A stretch of 64,000 nt of DNA from Paraclostridium tenue (GCF_015668515.1 NZ_JADPFO010000001.1:1627327-1691326); one strand, 5' to 3'. Positions 29,545 through 38,446 are shown, counted from the first letter of the stretch. A program made the numbers and translations. The notes: generated by a model from the sequence alone, not told the origin.

Positions 29545-30834
29545 TTAATTTAATATACATTCACACTTTTTATCGTATATCGTATGTTTATCATCAACAA
29601 CTAACTCTCCACATTTATATACACGATAAGTGTGGTTTATTCCAAAGTGATACATTAAATATTCTACGTTAGGTGAATCAAATATTACTAAATCTGCATC
29701 TTTCCCTATATCAATTGATCCTATACAATCTTGTCTATCTATTGCACATGCAGCATTAATAGTGACAGCACTTAATACTTCATTTGGTGTCATTTTTAAT
29801 CCTAAACAACCTAATTGCATTACAAATTGTAGGTTTTCGCTTGGACAACTACCTGGGTTATAATCACTTGATAATGAAACTGCTAAATTTATATCTATCA
29901 TTTTTCTAACATTGGCATATTCTTTATTTAAATTAAAAGATGTAGCTGGAAGTATATTAGCTACTACATTTTTTTGTGCCATTAATCTTATACCTTCATC
30001 ACTAGCAGCCATTAAATGGTCTGCCGATACACATCCAACTTCAACAGAAAGTTCTGCTCCACCTAGTGATACAATTTCATCTGCATGTATCTTTAATTTA
30101 TATCCTAGTTCTTTAGCTCTTTTAAATATCTTTCTAGTCTGATTTATATTAAATACTGAGTATTCACAAAATACATCACAAAATTCAGCTAATTCAAGTT
30201 CTTTAACTTTAGGCATCATATCATTTATAATTATATCAACAAATTTTTCTGAGTCTTCTTTATATTCTAGAGGAATGGCATGAGCTCCTAAGAAAGTGTG
30301 TATTAAATTTATAGGATGATCTTTTCCTAACTTTTTAGCAACTTTTAACTGCTTTATTTCTGTGTCTAATTCTAATCCATAACCACTCTTAGCTTCTACT
30401 GTGGTTACTCCAAATTCCAACATCCTGTCTAAACTTTTTCTTGCCTTATCATAAAGTTGTTCAAAACTTGCACTTTTTGTTGCTTTTACTGTACTTAATA
30501 TCCCTCCTCCACTTTTTAATATATCTAAATAAGGAACTCCTGTAATTTTTTTAGCAAATTCATTTTCACGACTTCCACCATGAACTAAATGTGTATGAGC
30601 ATCAATAAGCCCAGGTGTAACTAATCTACCTTTAGCATCATCTATTATTGTATGTACATCTATTAAATGATTATAATTATTACCAATACCTATTTCATAA
30701 AACTTTCCATCTTTCACTGCAACATATGCATTTTCTATTATCTCTATATCATTCATAGCTTTGCCTATGAAAGGCGATTTGCCTCTCATAGTAGCTAGTT
30801 TTCCTATATTTTTTATAATTAAATCAGCACTCAT
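29545..30834 (-). CDS. hutI: Imidazolonepropionase
   Basis: Hydrolyses imidazolonepropionate to formimidoylglutamate, the third step of histidine degradation. An amidohydrolase-fold enzyme of 429 residues with the metal motif DAHTHLVHGG (residues 79-88), then HADEIVSLGG (about 249-258), SADHLMA and SDYNPGSCPS near the C-terminus. The start ATG 30834 lies 4 bases after the ftcD stop and uses a ribosome site inside ftcD, so coupled translation is likely. Confidence 0.96.
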   Translation of the reverse strand: MSADLIIKNIGKLATMRGKSPFIGKAMNDIEIIENAYVAVKDGKFYEIGIGNNYNHLIDVHTIIDDAKGRLVTPGLIDAHTHLVHGGSRENEFAKKITGVPYLDILKSGGGILSTVKATKSASFEQLYDKARKSLDRMLEFGVTTVEAKSGYGLELDTEIKQLKVAKKLGKDHPINLIHTFLGAHAIPLEYKEDSEKFVDIIINDMMPKVKELELAEFCDVFCEYSVFNINQTRKIFKRAKELGYKLKIHADEIVSLGGAELSVEVGCVSADHLMAASDEGIRLMAQKNVVANILPATSFNLNKEYANVRKMIDINLAVSLSSDYNPGSCPSENLQFVMQLGCLGLKMTPNEVLSAVTINAACAIDRQDCIGSIDIGKDADLVIFDSPNVEYLMYHFGINHTYRVYKCGELVVDDKHTIYDKKCECILN

Positions 30835-30838
30835 AAAT

Positions 30839-31732
30839 CTACTCCATTAAACTAGTCTCTAAAACTTTATCTAGAGAGAAATTTTCAAGACCTAAATAAT
30901 AAGAAGCACAGTCAACTAAAGCTTCCATAGGGCATAATCCAACTATTTCACTTCCCATAACATTAACTCCATATCTTCTTGCTTCCATCTTTACAGCTTC
31001 AAAAGCTCTATACATAGCAGTCTTTGTATAGTCTGTCAAATTCATTGTAACTTGAGTTATTCCTCTTTCTGGAATTTCTACTGGTCCTGCTTTTATAAAT
31101 CTATATCCACCGCTAGATTGTCTTATAGTTTTAGCTATATTAGCTGCTATTTCTATGTTTGGAGTATCTAAGTTTATGTTGTATGCTATTAAAGGCTTTC
31201 TTGCTCCTATTGCTATTGCTCCTGCTGTAGGGTGTTTTTTAGCTAATCCAAAGTCTGGAGCCCAATTAGGATCTTCAAATTTAGCATCTAAACCTTCATA
31301 CTCTCCTTTTCTTACTTTAGCTAAATTTTCTCTTTCTGGTTTTGATGCTGCACTTTCATATAAAAATACTGGTATATCATATAATTTAGATACTTCTTCA
31401 CCTATTTCTTTAGCTAATTCTACAGCTTCATCCATAGTCATATCCTTTATAGGTATAAATGGACACACATCTGTCGCCCCAAATCTTGAGTGCTGTCCTT
31501 TATGTGTATTCATATCTATAACATCTTTAGCTACTCCTATTGCTTCTAAAACTGCATTTTTTACAGCCTTAGGTTCTCCTATTACAGTAACTACAACCCT
31601 ATTATAATCTTTATCAGCTTCATAATTTAAAAGTTTAACTCCTGCTTTTCCTCTTAAAGGTGCAACTATCTTTTCTATTTTATCTAAATCTCTACCTTCA
31701 CTAAAATTAGGTACACATTGTACTATAGCCAT
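30839..31732 (-). CDS. ftcD: Glutamate formimidoyltransferase
   Basis: Transfers the formimino group from formimidoylglutamate to tetrahydrofolate, releasing glutamate. The 297-residue protein begins with the family signature QCVPNFSEGRD (residues 5-15) and continues with HSRFGATDVCPFIPI. It corresponds to the N-terminal domain of bifunctional FTCD. With fchA it forms the folate branch of the histidine pathway rather than the hutG amidohydrolase route. ATG 31732 follows AGGGGG. Confidence 0.96.
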   Translation of the reverse strand: MAIVQCVPNFSEGRDLDKIEKIVAPLRGKAGVKLLNYEADKDYNRVVVTVIGEPKAVKNAVLEAIGVAKDVIDMNTHKGQHSRFGATDVCPFIPIKDMTMDEAVELAKEIGEEVSKLYDIPVFLYESAASKPERENLAKVRKGEYEGLDAKFEDPNWAPDFGLAKKHPTAGAIAIGARKPLIAYNINLDTPNIEIAANIAKTIRQSSGGYRFIKAGPVEIPERGITQVTMNLTDYTKTAMYRAFEAVKMEARRYGVNVMGSEIVGLCPMEALVDCASYYLGLENFSLDKVLETSLME

Positions 31733-31773
31733 ATTAATAATCCCCCTATAATCATATTAATATTTATTTTTAG

Positions 31774-31799
31774 TGGATAACTAAATATTTAGTTATCCA
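31774..31799. repeat. 26-bp perfect palindrome between hutU and ftcD
   Basis: TGGATAACTAAAT and ATTTAGTTATCCA are directly adjacent. It lies in the 76-base gap inside the hut operon. There is no T-run after it on the minus strand, so it may be an RNA-processing or mRNA-stabilising hairpin or an operator rather than a terminator. Confidence 0.6.
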
Positions 31800-31808
31800 T
31801 TATCTACT

Positions 31809-33854
31809 TTAGTTATTAGCTTCTATAACTTGATTTATTAAATCTTCATCAACTATATATGGTAGTGTTATATGATCTTGACCTTGGCACATTTTGTTGT
31901 ATTCCATAACAGTTGTTATAGAATTTTCATTTCTTGCCCAAGCGCGTCTTGCTACTCCGCCCATAACATCCCATGGCATAGCAGTTCTTAATATCTCATC
32001 TACCCTGTGAGAACCATCTAATACCATTCCAAATCCACCATTTATAGATTTACCTATCCCAACTCCTCCTCCATTATGAAGAGCTATTAAACTCATACCT
32101 CTAGCTGCATTTCCAGCAAAACAATGAGTTGCCATATCAGCCATTATATTACTTCCATCTTTTATATTAGAAGTTTCTCTAAATGGAGAATCTGTTCCAG
32201 ATACATCATGATGGTCCCTACCTAACATTACAGGTCCTATTTCTCCACGTCTTACCATTTCATTAAATTTAAGAGCTATTTTTGTTCTTCCCATAGCATC
32301 TTGATAAAGGATTCTTGCTTGTGTTCCAACTACTAAACCATTTTTCTCTGCATCTTTTATCCATATCCAGTTATCTCTATCTTGATATCTTCTATCAGGA
32401 TCTATACAATCCATAGCTGCCTTATCAGTTTTTATTAAATCTTCTTTTTTTCCACTTAAGCAAACCCATCTAAATGGTCCATATCCATAATCAAATAGTT
32501 GTGGCCCTAATATATCTTCAACGTATGAAGGGAATATAAACCCATCCTTTTCATCCACTCCATTTTTAGATATTTCTATACATCCAGCATCATAGACAGC
32601 TTTCATAAAGCTATTTCCATAGTCAAAGAAATAACTTCCCTTACTAGTTAAATCTTTAATAGCTTTAAAGTGAGCTTTTAAAGTTTCATCAACTAATTTT
32701 ACAAACTTTTCTTTATCATTAGCTAAAAGTTCAGTTCTATCTTTAAAACTTATTCCTTGAGGACAATAACCTCCATCGTAAACTGCATGACAAGAAGTTT
32801 GATCTGAAAGTAAATCTACATGTATGTTATTTTTTATTGCATATTGAAGCAAATCTACTATATTACCATGATAAGCTATTGCGCATGGCTCTTTTTTATC
32901 CATGTATTCCTTAGCTATATTAAAGGCTTCTTCACAAGTACTAGTAACCTTACTTACCCACCCTTGTGTATATCTAGTTTCTATTCTTGAATAATCAACT
33001 TCAGCTATTATACCTACTCCACCTGCTATTTCTACAGCTTTTCCTTGTGCTCCACTCATACCTCCTAGCCCTGAAGTTATAAAAAGTTTTCCAGATAAAT
33101 TTTCTTCTTCAGGTATACCTAATATTAATCTTCCCGCATTTAATAATGTTGAGTAAGTTCCATGGACAATACCTTGAGGTCCTATATACATCCATCCTCC
33201 AGCAGTCATTTGACCATAATTAGATACACCTATTGCTGCAGCTCTTTTCCACTCTTCCTGATTATCAAATAAACCTACCATTAATCCATTAGTTATTATT
33301 ACTCTTGGAGCTTCTGGTTTAGATTTAAATAATCCTACAGGATGCCCTGATTGTATTACTAAAGTCTGATCTTGATTCATTACTTCTAAATATTTTTTTA
33401 CTAAAACATATTGCATCCAATTTTGAAAAATTTGACCTGTTTCTCCATATGTAACAAGTTCGTATGGATATAATGCTATATCAAAATCTAAATTATTATC
33501 TATCATAACTTGAAATGCTTTAGCTTCTGTGCATTTTCCTTTATATTCATCTATTGATTTCCCTTTTAATTTTCCTTCTGGTCTAAATCTATAACCATAT
33601 ATTCTTCCAGTACTCATAAGTTCATTTAAAAACTCAGGAGCTAATTTTTCATGATATTCTTCTGGTATATATCTTAAAGCATTTTTTAAAGCTAATTTCA
33701 CATCTGATTCTGATAATTTAGCTTCTCTTTTTGGTGCTCTTCTTATCCCATCTATAAATTTTGGTATTTCATTTGGTATATAATCTAATTTTATAGTCAT
33801 TGCATCTTCAATACTTTCATTTTTAATATTCATAACCTTTTCTAAAGTAGCCAT
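31809..33854 (-). CDS. hutU: Urocanate hydratase
   Basis: Converts urocanate to imidazolonepropionate using tightly bound NAD+. The 681 residues show urocanase features: LVIQSGHPVGLF, the NAD-binding GLGGMSGAQGKA (around residue 265), DQTSCHAVYDGGYCPQG with the conserved Cys, and HDVSGTDSPFRET. I choose ATG 33854, preceded by AAGGGGG; an in-frame start at 33890 overlaps the hutH end and lacks a ribosome site. It is the second gene of the operon, 25 bases after hutH. Confidence 0.96.
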   Translation of the reverse strand: MATLEKVMNIKNESIEDAMTIKLDYIPNEIPKFIDGIRRAPKREAKLSESDVKLALKNALRYIPEEYHEKLAPEFLNELMSTGRIYGYRFRPEGKLKGKSIDEYKGKCTEAKAFQVMIDNNLDFDIALYPYELVTYGETGQIFQNWMQYVLVKKYLEVMNQDQTLVIQSGHPVGLFKSKPEAPRVIITNGLMVGLFDNQEEWKRAAAIGVSNYGQMTAGGWMYIGPQGIVHGTYSTLLNAGRLILGIPEEENLSGKLFITSGLGGMSGAQGKAVEIAGGVGIIAEVDYSRIETRYTQGWVSKVTSTCEEAFNIAKEYMDKKEPCAIAYHGNIVDLLQYAIKNNIHVDLLSDQTSCHAVYDGGYCPQGISFKDRTELLANDKEKFVKLVDETLKAHFKAIKDLTSKGSYFFDYGNSFMKAVYDAGCIEISKNGVDEKDGFIFPSYVEDILGPQLFDYGYGPFRWVCLSGKKEDLIKTDKAAMDCIDPDRRYQDRDNWIWIKDAEKNGLVVGTQARILYQDAMGRTKIALKFNEMVRRGEIGPVMLGRDHHDVSGTDSPFRETSNIKDGSNIMADMATHCFAGNAARGMSLIALHNGGGVGIGKSINGGFGMVLDGSHRVDEILRTAMPWDVMGGVARRAWARNENSITTVMEYNKMCQGQDHITLPYIVDEDLINQVIEANN

Positions 33855-33879
33855 ATAATTTATCCCCCTTATATTTCTT

Positions 33880-35445
33880 TTAGCCTTCAATTAAAACAGT
33901 TTCTTCATTTATTAAAAGTTCACATTGTAAAGCTTTTTCTACAGCTTCTACAATTAAATTTTTCTTTATTATTTCATCACATTTATTTATTTCTTTATAC
34001 ATGACTATATCTTCTTCTATGAAATTAATATGACTTCTAACTATGTTATATGCTGCTTCAGTACCAATACCTAATTTTTTCTTTCCTCTTAAATCTATAG
34101 CTTGTACTGCTCCTAATATTTCCATAGCTAATACATTTCTTGTATTCTCCATTATCTCTTTGGCTTTTCTAGCTGCTATTGTTCCCATAGATACATGATC
34201 TTCTTGATTTGCTGATGACGGTATTGAGTCTACACTTGCTGGATGTGCTAATACTTTATTTTCTGAAACTAATGATGCTGCACTATATTGTACTATCATA
34301 AAACCGGAGTTTACTCCTCCATTTTTAGTTAAAAATGCTGGTAGTCCATTACTTAATGCTGGGTTTACTAGTCTTTCTAGTCGTCTTTCTGATATGTTTG
34401 CTATCTCTGATAATGCTATTCCCAAGAAATCGAAACTAAGTGCCATAGGTTGACCATGGAAATTACCTCCTGATATTACATCTTCTTGTTCTGGGAATAT
34501 TATTGGGTTGTCTGTTACTGAATTGATTTCTATATTTATTTTATTTCTTACATACTCTATTGCATCTTTACTTGCACCATGGATTTGTGGTGAACATCTA
34601 AGAGAGTATGCATCTTGAACTCTTAAATCTCCTTGTTTTGTAGTCATTTCACTTTCACTTAATATATCTAATACATTTTTGGCTGTATTAATTTGCCCTC
34701 TGTGAGCTCTTACTAAGTGTACTCTTTCATCCATTGCACATGTAATTCCATTTAAAGATTCCATAGTTAATGATAAAGCAACATCTGCTAATTTTAATAA
34801 GTTCATAGCATCATATGTAGTGAGAGCTCCTATAGCAGTCATTACCTGAGTTCCATTTATAAGTGCTAATCCTTCTTTTGATGATAATTCAGGTAAGATA
34901 TCAACTCCTGCAAGATTCATAGCTTCTTTAGAAGTCATTCTTTTGCCATTATATATCGCTTCTCCTTCACCTATCATTGTAAGTACCATATGTGCTAAGG
35001 GTGCTAAATCTCCAGATGCTCCTAATGATCCTTTTTCTGGTATTATCGGATGTACATCATTATTTAACATACCTAATAAAGTGTTTAAAGTCTCAACTCT
35101 AACGCCTGAATAACCTTGTGATAAATTATTTATTCTAAGTAACATTATGGCTCTTACTATATCTTCTTCTAGCGGTTCTCCAACTCCACATGCATGGCTT
35201 ATAATTAAATTTCGTTGAAGTTTATGAGTTTCTTCTTTAGATATAACTACATCTGAGAATTTTCCAAATCCTGTAGTTATACCATATACAACTTTTTGCT
35301 CATCAACAAATTTATCTACTAATTTTCTAGATAATTTAACTTTATTTATCACATCATCACTTAGCTCTACTTTATAACCGTTTCGTGATACATTTACTAC
35401 ATCTTCTATAGTCAAATCTCTTCCATCTATAATTATTTTATTCAT
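33880..35445 (-). CDS. hutH: Histidine ammonia-lyase
   Basis: First step of histidine catabolism: elimination of ammonia to give urocanate. Of 521 residues, the ASG triad that cyclises into the MIO electrophile is in GSLGASGDLAPLAHM (around residues 141-155). Other family motifs are YGITTGFGKF (about 54-63), NGTQVMTA, and SGGNFHGQPMA. ATG 35445 follows AGGGGG. It is the first gene of hutH-hutU-ftcD-hutI-fchA; the 231-base region upstream to the ccpA-like gene should hold the promoter, which I could not pinpoint. Confidence 0.96.
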   Translation of the reverse strand: MNKIIIDGRDLTIEDVVNVSRNGYKVELSDDVINKVKLSRKLVDKFVDEQKVVYGITTGFGKFSDVVISKEETHKLQRNLIISHACGVGEPLEEDIVRAIMLLRINNLSQGYSGVRVETLNTLLGMLNNDVHPIIPEKGSLGASGDLAPLAHMVLTMIGEGEAIYNGKRMTSKEAMNLAGVDILPELSSKEGLALINGTQVMTAIGALTTYDAMNLLKLADVALSLTMESLNGITCAMDERVHLVRAHRGQINTAKNVLDILSESEMTTKQGDLRVQDAYSLRCSPQIHGASKDAIEYVRNKINIEINSVTDNPIIFPEQEDVISGGNFHGQPMALSFDFLGIALSEIANISERRLERLVNPALSNGLPAFLTKNGGVNSGFMIVQYSAASLVSENKVLAHPASVDSIPSSANQEDHVSMGTIAARKAKEIMENTRNVLAMEILGAVQAIDLRGKKKLGIGTEAAYNIVRSHINFIEEDIVMYKEINKCDEIIKKNLIVEAVEKALQCELLINEETVLIEG

Positions 35446-35634
35446 ATCTATTTCCCCCTATAAAAAATAAAAATTTAAATATGTAAGTATTTAAGTATCT
35501 TCTACAAATAAAATTTATTTCCTTTGTTTTAAATATATATTGTTAATTAATTATATATTTTTAAATTTATATATAAAGTTATTTTTTTAAATTTAATTTT
35601 AATTTATCCAAAATTGTCGATTTTATAGTATATA

Positions 35635-35679
35635 TAATAAAAAGCATGTTATCTAAAATAGATAACATGCTTTTTATTA
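35635..35679 (-). terminator. 21-bp perfect inverted repeat terminator of ccpA-like gene
   Basis: Arms 35635-35655 and 35659-35679 with a 3-base loop; core GCATGTTATCTA / TAGATAACATGC. It includes the stop codon of the regulator. Confidence 0.9.
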
Positions 35680-36690
35680 GTGTCTTTCTATAACACTTTC
35701 TCTTTCTACTATTCTATATGGAAGTTCTACTTTTTTATTATCTAAAACTTCTTTATCAATCATTTTTATTACCATTCTTATTGCTACAGCTCCCATATCA
35801 TATAAAGGTTGATGAACTGTAGTTAATTTAGGTCTATACATAGAAGCTATTTTTGCATCGTTAAATCCAGCTACAGATATATCTTCTGGAACTCTATATC
35901 CTGCATCACATATAGCATTAAGAGCTCCTATAGCTGCTTCATCACCTGTAACAAATACTGCATCAGGTATATTCCCTTCATCTAGTACTTCTTTCATTTT
36001 ATCATATCCATACTTATATGTAGTTCCTGCATTTTTTACTAAAGATTTATCTATGTCTATGTTATTGTCTTTCATAGCCTTCTCAAATCCTAAGTATCTT
36101 TCTGCTTCTAAAACAGTATCATCTTCACTAGTCATTATAAATGATATCTTTCTATGACCTTTATCTATAAGATACTTCGTCATATCGTAAGTAGCATCTG
36201 TATTGCTTATACTTACAGAGTAAACATCATAGTTTCTCGCAGTTTTACTTACATATACTGCTGGTATTCTACAATTTTGTATATAGTTTAAATGCTCTTC
36301 GTCTACCTTCCAAGACATCATAACTATACCCTCTACTTGTTTAGCTCTTAATAAGTTTATACTTTTTAATTCTTGCTCCTTGTCTGAATATGTATTTGCT
36401 AATAATATATCATAATCATACATCTTAGCAACTTCTTCTATTCCGTTTAATAATTCACTAACAAATGAATCTGAAACTTCTGGAACTATTACTCCTATTA
36501 ATTGACTTTTTTTGGTTACTAAGCTTCTTGCTAATGGATTTGGAACATATCCAGTTTCCTTTATAACATCTAACACCTTTTGTTTTACTTCATCAGTAAC
36601 TGGCTTAGAATCATTTATTACTCTTGATACTGTAGATATAGAAACGCCTGCTTTCTTAGCTACATCTTTTATTGTTACATTTGTTTTCAT
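35677..36690 (-). CDS. ccpA: LacI/GalR-family regulator, probably catabolite control protein A
   Basis: DNA-binding regulator of 337 residues. The N-terminal LacI helix-turn-helix and hinge are clear (TIKDVAKKAGVSISTVSRVIN, then YVPNPLARSLVTKKS). The effector domain follows (LIGVIVPEVSDSFVSELL, FVTGDEAAIGAL, and SVAGFNDAKIASMYRPKLTTVHQP). HTH, hinge and the absence of a sugar operon next to it favour CcpA, and the C. difficile ccpA gene lies, as I recall, near cotL and cdeC, as here. It would bind cre sites with HPr-Ser-P. ATG 36690 follows AAGGAGG. Confidence 0.75.
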   Translation of the reverse strand: MKTNVTIKDVAKKAGVSISTVSRVINDSKPVTDEVKQKVLDVIKETGYVPNPLARSLVTKKSQLIGVIVPEVSDSFVSELLNGIEEVAKMYDYDILLANTYSDKEQELKSINLLRAKQVEGIVMMSWKVDEEHLNYIQNCRIPAVYVSKTARNYDVYSVSISNTDATYDMTKYLIDKGHRKISFIMTSEDDTVLEAERYLGFEKAMKDNNIDIDKSLVKNAGTTYKYGYDKMKEVLDEGNIPDAVFVTGDEAAIGALNAICDAGYRVPEDISVAGFNDAKIASMYRPKLTTVHQPLYDMGAVAIRMVIKMIDKEVLDNKKVELPYRIVERESVIERH

Positions 36691-36800
36691 TTAGCATTCC
36701 TCCTTATCTTCATTTTTACTATATTTAATAAAATATATTCTTTAATCTGTGCAAAAATTAATTTTATCATAATTTTAAAACGATTTAAATATATTTCGAC

Positions 36801-36842
36801 AAAAAATAACACGCCAGTATATTACTGACGTGTTATTTTTGT
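36801..36842 (-). terminator. Terminator after small-peptide gene 1
   Basis: Stem AAAAATAACACG-C-CAGTA / TACTG-A-CGTGTTATTTTT with one mismatch and a 3-base loop, placed 20 bases after the stop codon. Confidence 0.8.
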
Positions 36843-36861
36843 ATATTTTACTGTTATCTAA

Positions 36862-37062
36862 TTAGCATCCACAACCATCATTATCATCAAAGAATCCTGC
36901 ACAAGAACAAGTTATTAATAATAATATTAAGAAAGGTATCCATGCCATTATATCAATTTCTACCCAAGTTTCTCCAAATGCTAAGAATAAGAAGAATAGT
37001 ACTATTATCCACCATGCTCCTCCACCAAAACATCCATCGTTTCCGAAAAATCTTGTTAACAT
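36862..37062 (-). CDS. Small Trp/Gly/Cys-rich membrane peptide (paralogue 1)
   Basis: A 66-residue peptide. Pattern: RFFGNDGCFGGGAWW, a hydrophobic segment (IIVLFFLFLAF), an acidic bridge with Trp, WIPFLILLLI as second hydrophobic segment, and a Cys/Asp/Gly tail (NDGCGC). It is likely a two-segment membrane or interface peptide. ATG 37062 has AGGAGG upstream. It belongs to a tandem family of four close copies plus one diverged copy between a ccpA-like and an acyl carrier gene. I recall small spore-associated proteins CD1063.1-1063.3 at the equivalent C. difficile position; treat that as a lead. Confidence 0.8.
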   Translation of the reverse strand: MLTRFFGNDGCFGGGAWWIIVLFFLFLAFGETWVEIDIMAWIPFLILLLITCSCAGFFDDNDGCGC

Positions 37063-37203
37063 ACATTTACCTCCTGTTAGATTTTATTTTTAAAATTTAG
37101 TTAGTTTTCATATCTAACTATTTTATATATTATGAATCTATATATTTTTTGGTTACTTATTATTTTTATCTTATTAGTATATTAACTATTTTAATATCCT
37201 CTA

Positions 37204-37377
37204 TTAAAAGCATCCATCACAGCAAAGAAGTATTAATAATAGTATTAAGAAAGGTATCCATGCGCATATATCTAATTCTTCCCAACAATCTCCAAATGCT
37301 AAAAATAAGAAGAATAATACTATGATTACCCATCCACATCCGAAGAATCCATCTTCACCAAATAATCTATCTAACAT
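37204..37377 (-). CDS. Small Trp/Gly/Cys-rich membrane peptide (paralogue 2)
   Basis: A 57-residue peptide that I read by hand: MLDRLFGEDGFFGCGW, hydrophobic segment, DCWEELDICAWIPFLI, then LLCCDGCF at the end. It shares the full layout of its neighbours, with a shorter tail. The ATG at 37377 is preceded by AGGAGG. It is 46 bases downstream of paralogue 3 with no terminator between, so these two may be one transcript. Cys content is six residues. Confidence 0.8.
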   Translation of the reverse strand: MLDRLFGEDGFFGCGWVIIVLFFLFLAFGDCWEELDICAWIPFLILLLILLCCDGCF

Positions 37378-37423
37378 TTCACTTTCCTCCTGATGTCAAT
37401 TTGCTAAGATGTCTAATTTTAAA

Positions 37424-37600
37424 CTAGAAGCATCCTCCACAACTACATAATATTAATAAAACTATTAAGAAAGGTATCCATGCACATATGTCTAACTCTT
37501 CCCAACAGTCTCCAAATGCTAAGAATAAGAAGAATAGTACGATTATCCACCATGCTCCTCCACCAAAACATCCATCATTTCCAAATAGTCTATCTAACAT
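37424..37600 (-). CDS. Small Trp/Gly/Cys-rich membrane peptide (paralogue 3)
   Basis: A 58-residue peptide: MLDRLFGNDGCFGGGAWW, hydrophobic segment, DCWEELDICAWIPFLI, tail CSCGGCF. It is nearly identical to paralogue 1 in the first half and to paralogue 2 in the second. AGGAGG precedes ATG 37600. A short hairpin with a GAAA tetraloop (37632-37643, minus strand) lies in its probable 5' leader. The stop codon is TAG. Confidence 0.8.
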   Translation of the reverse strand: MLDRLFGNDGCFGGGAWWIIVLFFLFLAFGDCWEELDICAWIPFLIVLLILCSCGGCF

Positions 37601-37704
37601 TGCGTTACCTCCTGTTGATGATTAATTATTTGAGCTTTCGCTCTTAAAATATACTATGCATGTTAAATACTTTTTGATAATAGTTTTATAATTTTTTAAT
37701 ACTA

Positions 37705-37767
37705 TTTTTAAAATTACACACTTAATATTTTTTAATTATAAAAATAGTAAGTATGTAATTTTAAAAA
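37705..37767. repeat. 20-bp imperfect inverted repeat overlapping a terminator
   Basis: TTTTTAAAATTACACACTTA (37705-37724) and its complement (37748-37767) differ at one base and are separated by 23 bases. Its right arm shares seven bases with the terminator palindrome at 37761-37808, so the two hairpins compete. Confidence 0.55.
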
Positions 37768-37808
37768 TAAAAAAAGACTACCTTAAGGTAGTCTTTTTTT
37801 ATTTTTAA
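37761..37808 (-). terminator. 48-bp perfect palindrome, terminator of paralogue 4
   Basis: Two 24-bp arms with no loop, core GACTACCTT / AAGGTAGTC flanked by A7/T7. It begins one base after the stop codon of the gene at 37809. Confidence 0.85.
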
Positions 37809-38018
37809 TTAGCAGCCACAATCAAATCCGTCATCGCATCCATCAAATCCACATGAGCAAACAATAAGAAGTAATATTAAAAATGGAATCCAGTCAGTTA
37901 TACATATTTCTGACCAGCATTCTTGAAATGCTAAGAATAAGAAGAATAATACTATTATCCACCATGCTCCACCGCAGAAGAATCCATCTCCACCAAATAA
38001 TCTACTTAATGATCCCAT
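37809..38018 (-). CDS. Small Trp/Gly/Cys-rich membrane peptide (paralogue 4)
   Basis: A 69-residue peptide. MGSLSRLFGGDGFFCGGAWW, then the same hydrophobic segment as paralogues 1-3, QECWSEICITDWIPFLI, and a longer tail with CSCGFDGCDDGFDCGC. The acidic Cys/Gly tail could bind metal or form disulphides. ATG 38018 follows AGGGGG. It has its own terminator, so it is a separate transcript. Confidence 0.8.
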   Translation of the reverse strand: MGSLSRLFGGDGFFCGGAWWIIVLFFLFLAFQECWSEICITDWIPFLILLLIVCSCGFDGCDDGFDCGC

Positions 38019-38207
38019 ATATACCCCCTAATTTTTTGGATTGCTAAATCTTTATTTTATTATTTAGCTAACCCATATTTAAAAAATATTTTTAGAAGTC
38101 ATATCTCAAATGTATCATACTCTTAATTTATACTATGGGATTTTTAAAAAACGGTTACTATTTTATTATTATTTTTTTATAAATTTTTGATATTTTACTA
38201 AATTGGC

Positions 38208-38241
38208 AATAAAAAAAGCTCTATATAGAGCTTTTTTTATT
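38208..38241 (-). terminator. Terminator of diverged small peptide
   Basis: A 34-base perfect palindrome with core GCTCTAT / ATAGAGC flanked by A7/T7, touching the stop codon at 38240. Confidence 0.85.
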
Positions 38242-38446
38242 AACAACACCCATCATCAAAGTTAAATAATAAAAGTATTATTAATATTATCCAAATCCAT
38301 GAATTGTCATCACAAAAGAAGTTATCAAGTATATCTGTTCCTAATAATAAAAATACTATTACAGCTATTATTAATAAACTTGATCCTCCAAATGGTGAAT
38401 CACATCCACATCCAAAACTTCTTAGAAGTTTATCTAGTTTTGACAT
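38240..38446 (-). CDS. Small Cys/Gly-rich membrane peptide (diverged paralogue)
   Basis: A 68-residue peptide with the same general plan: short basic N-terminus (MSKLDKLLRSFGCGC), Gly/Ser, hydrophobic segment (LLIIAVIVFLLLG), acidic Cys bridge (FFCDDNSW), second hydrophobic segment (IWIILIILLLF) and a DDGCC end. It lacks the GGAWW motif of the other four. ATG 38446 follows AAAGGGGG. It is separately terminated. Confidence 0.75.
   Translation of the reverse strand: MSKLDKLLRSFGCGCDSPFGGSSLLIIAVIVFLLLGTDILDNFFCDDNSWIWIILIILLLFNFDDGCC

Noticed and set aside
36862..38446. Bacteriocin cluster
   Set aside because: The small Gly/Cys/Trp peptides lack a double-glycine leader, and no ABC exporter, modification enzyme or immunity gene lies nearby.
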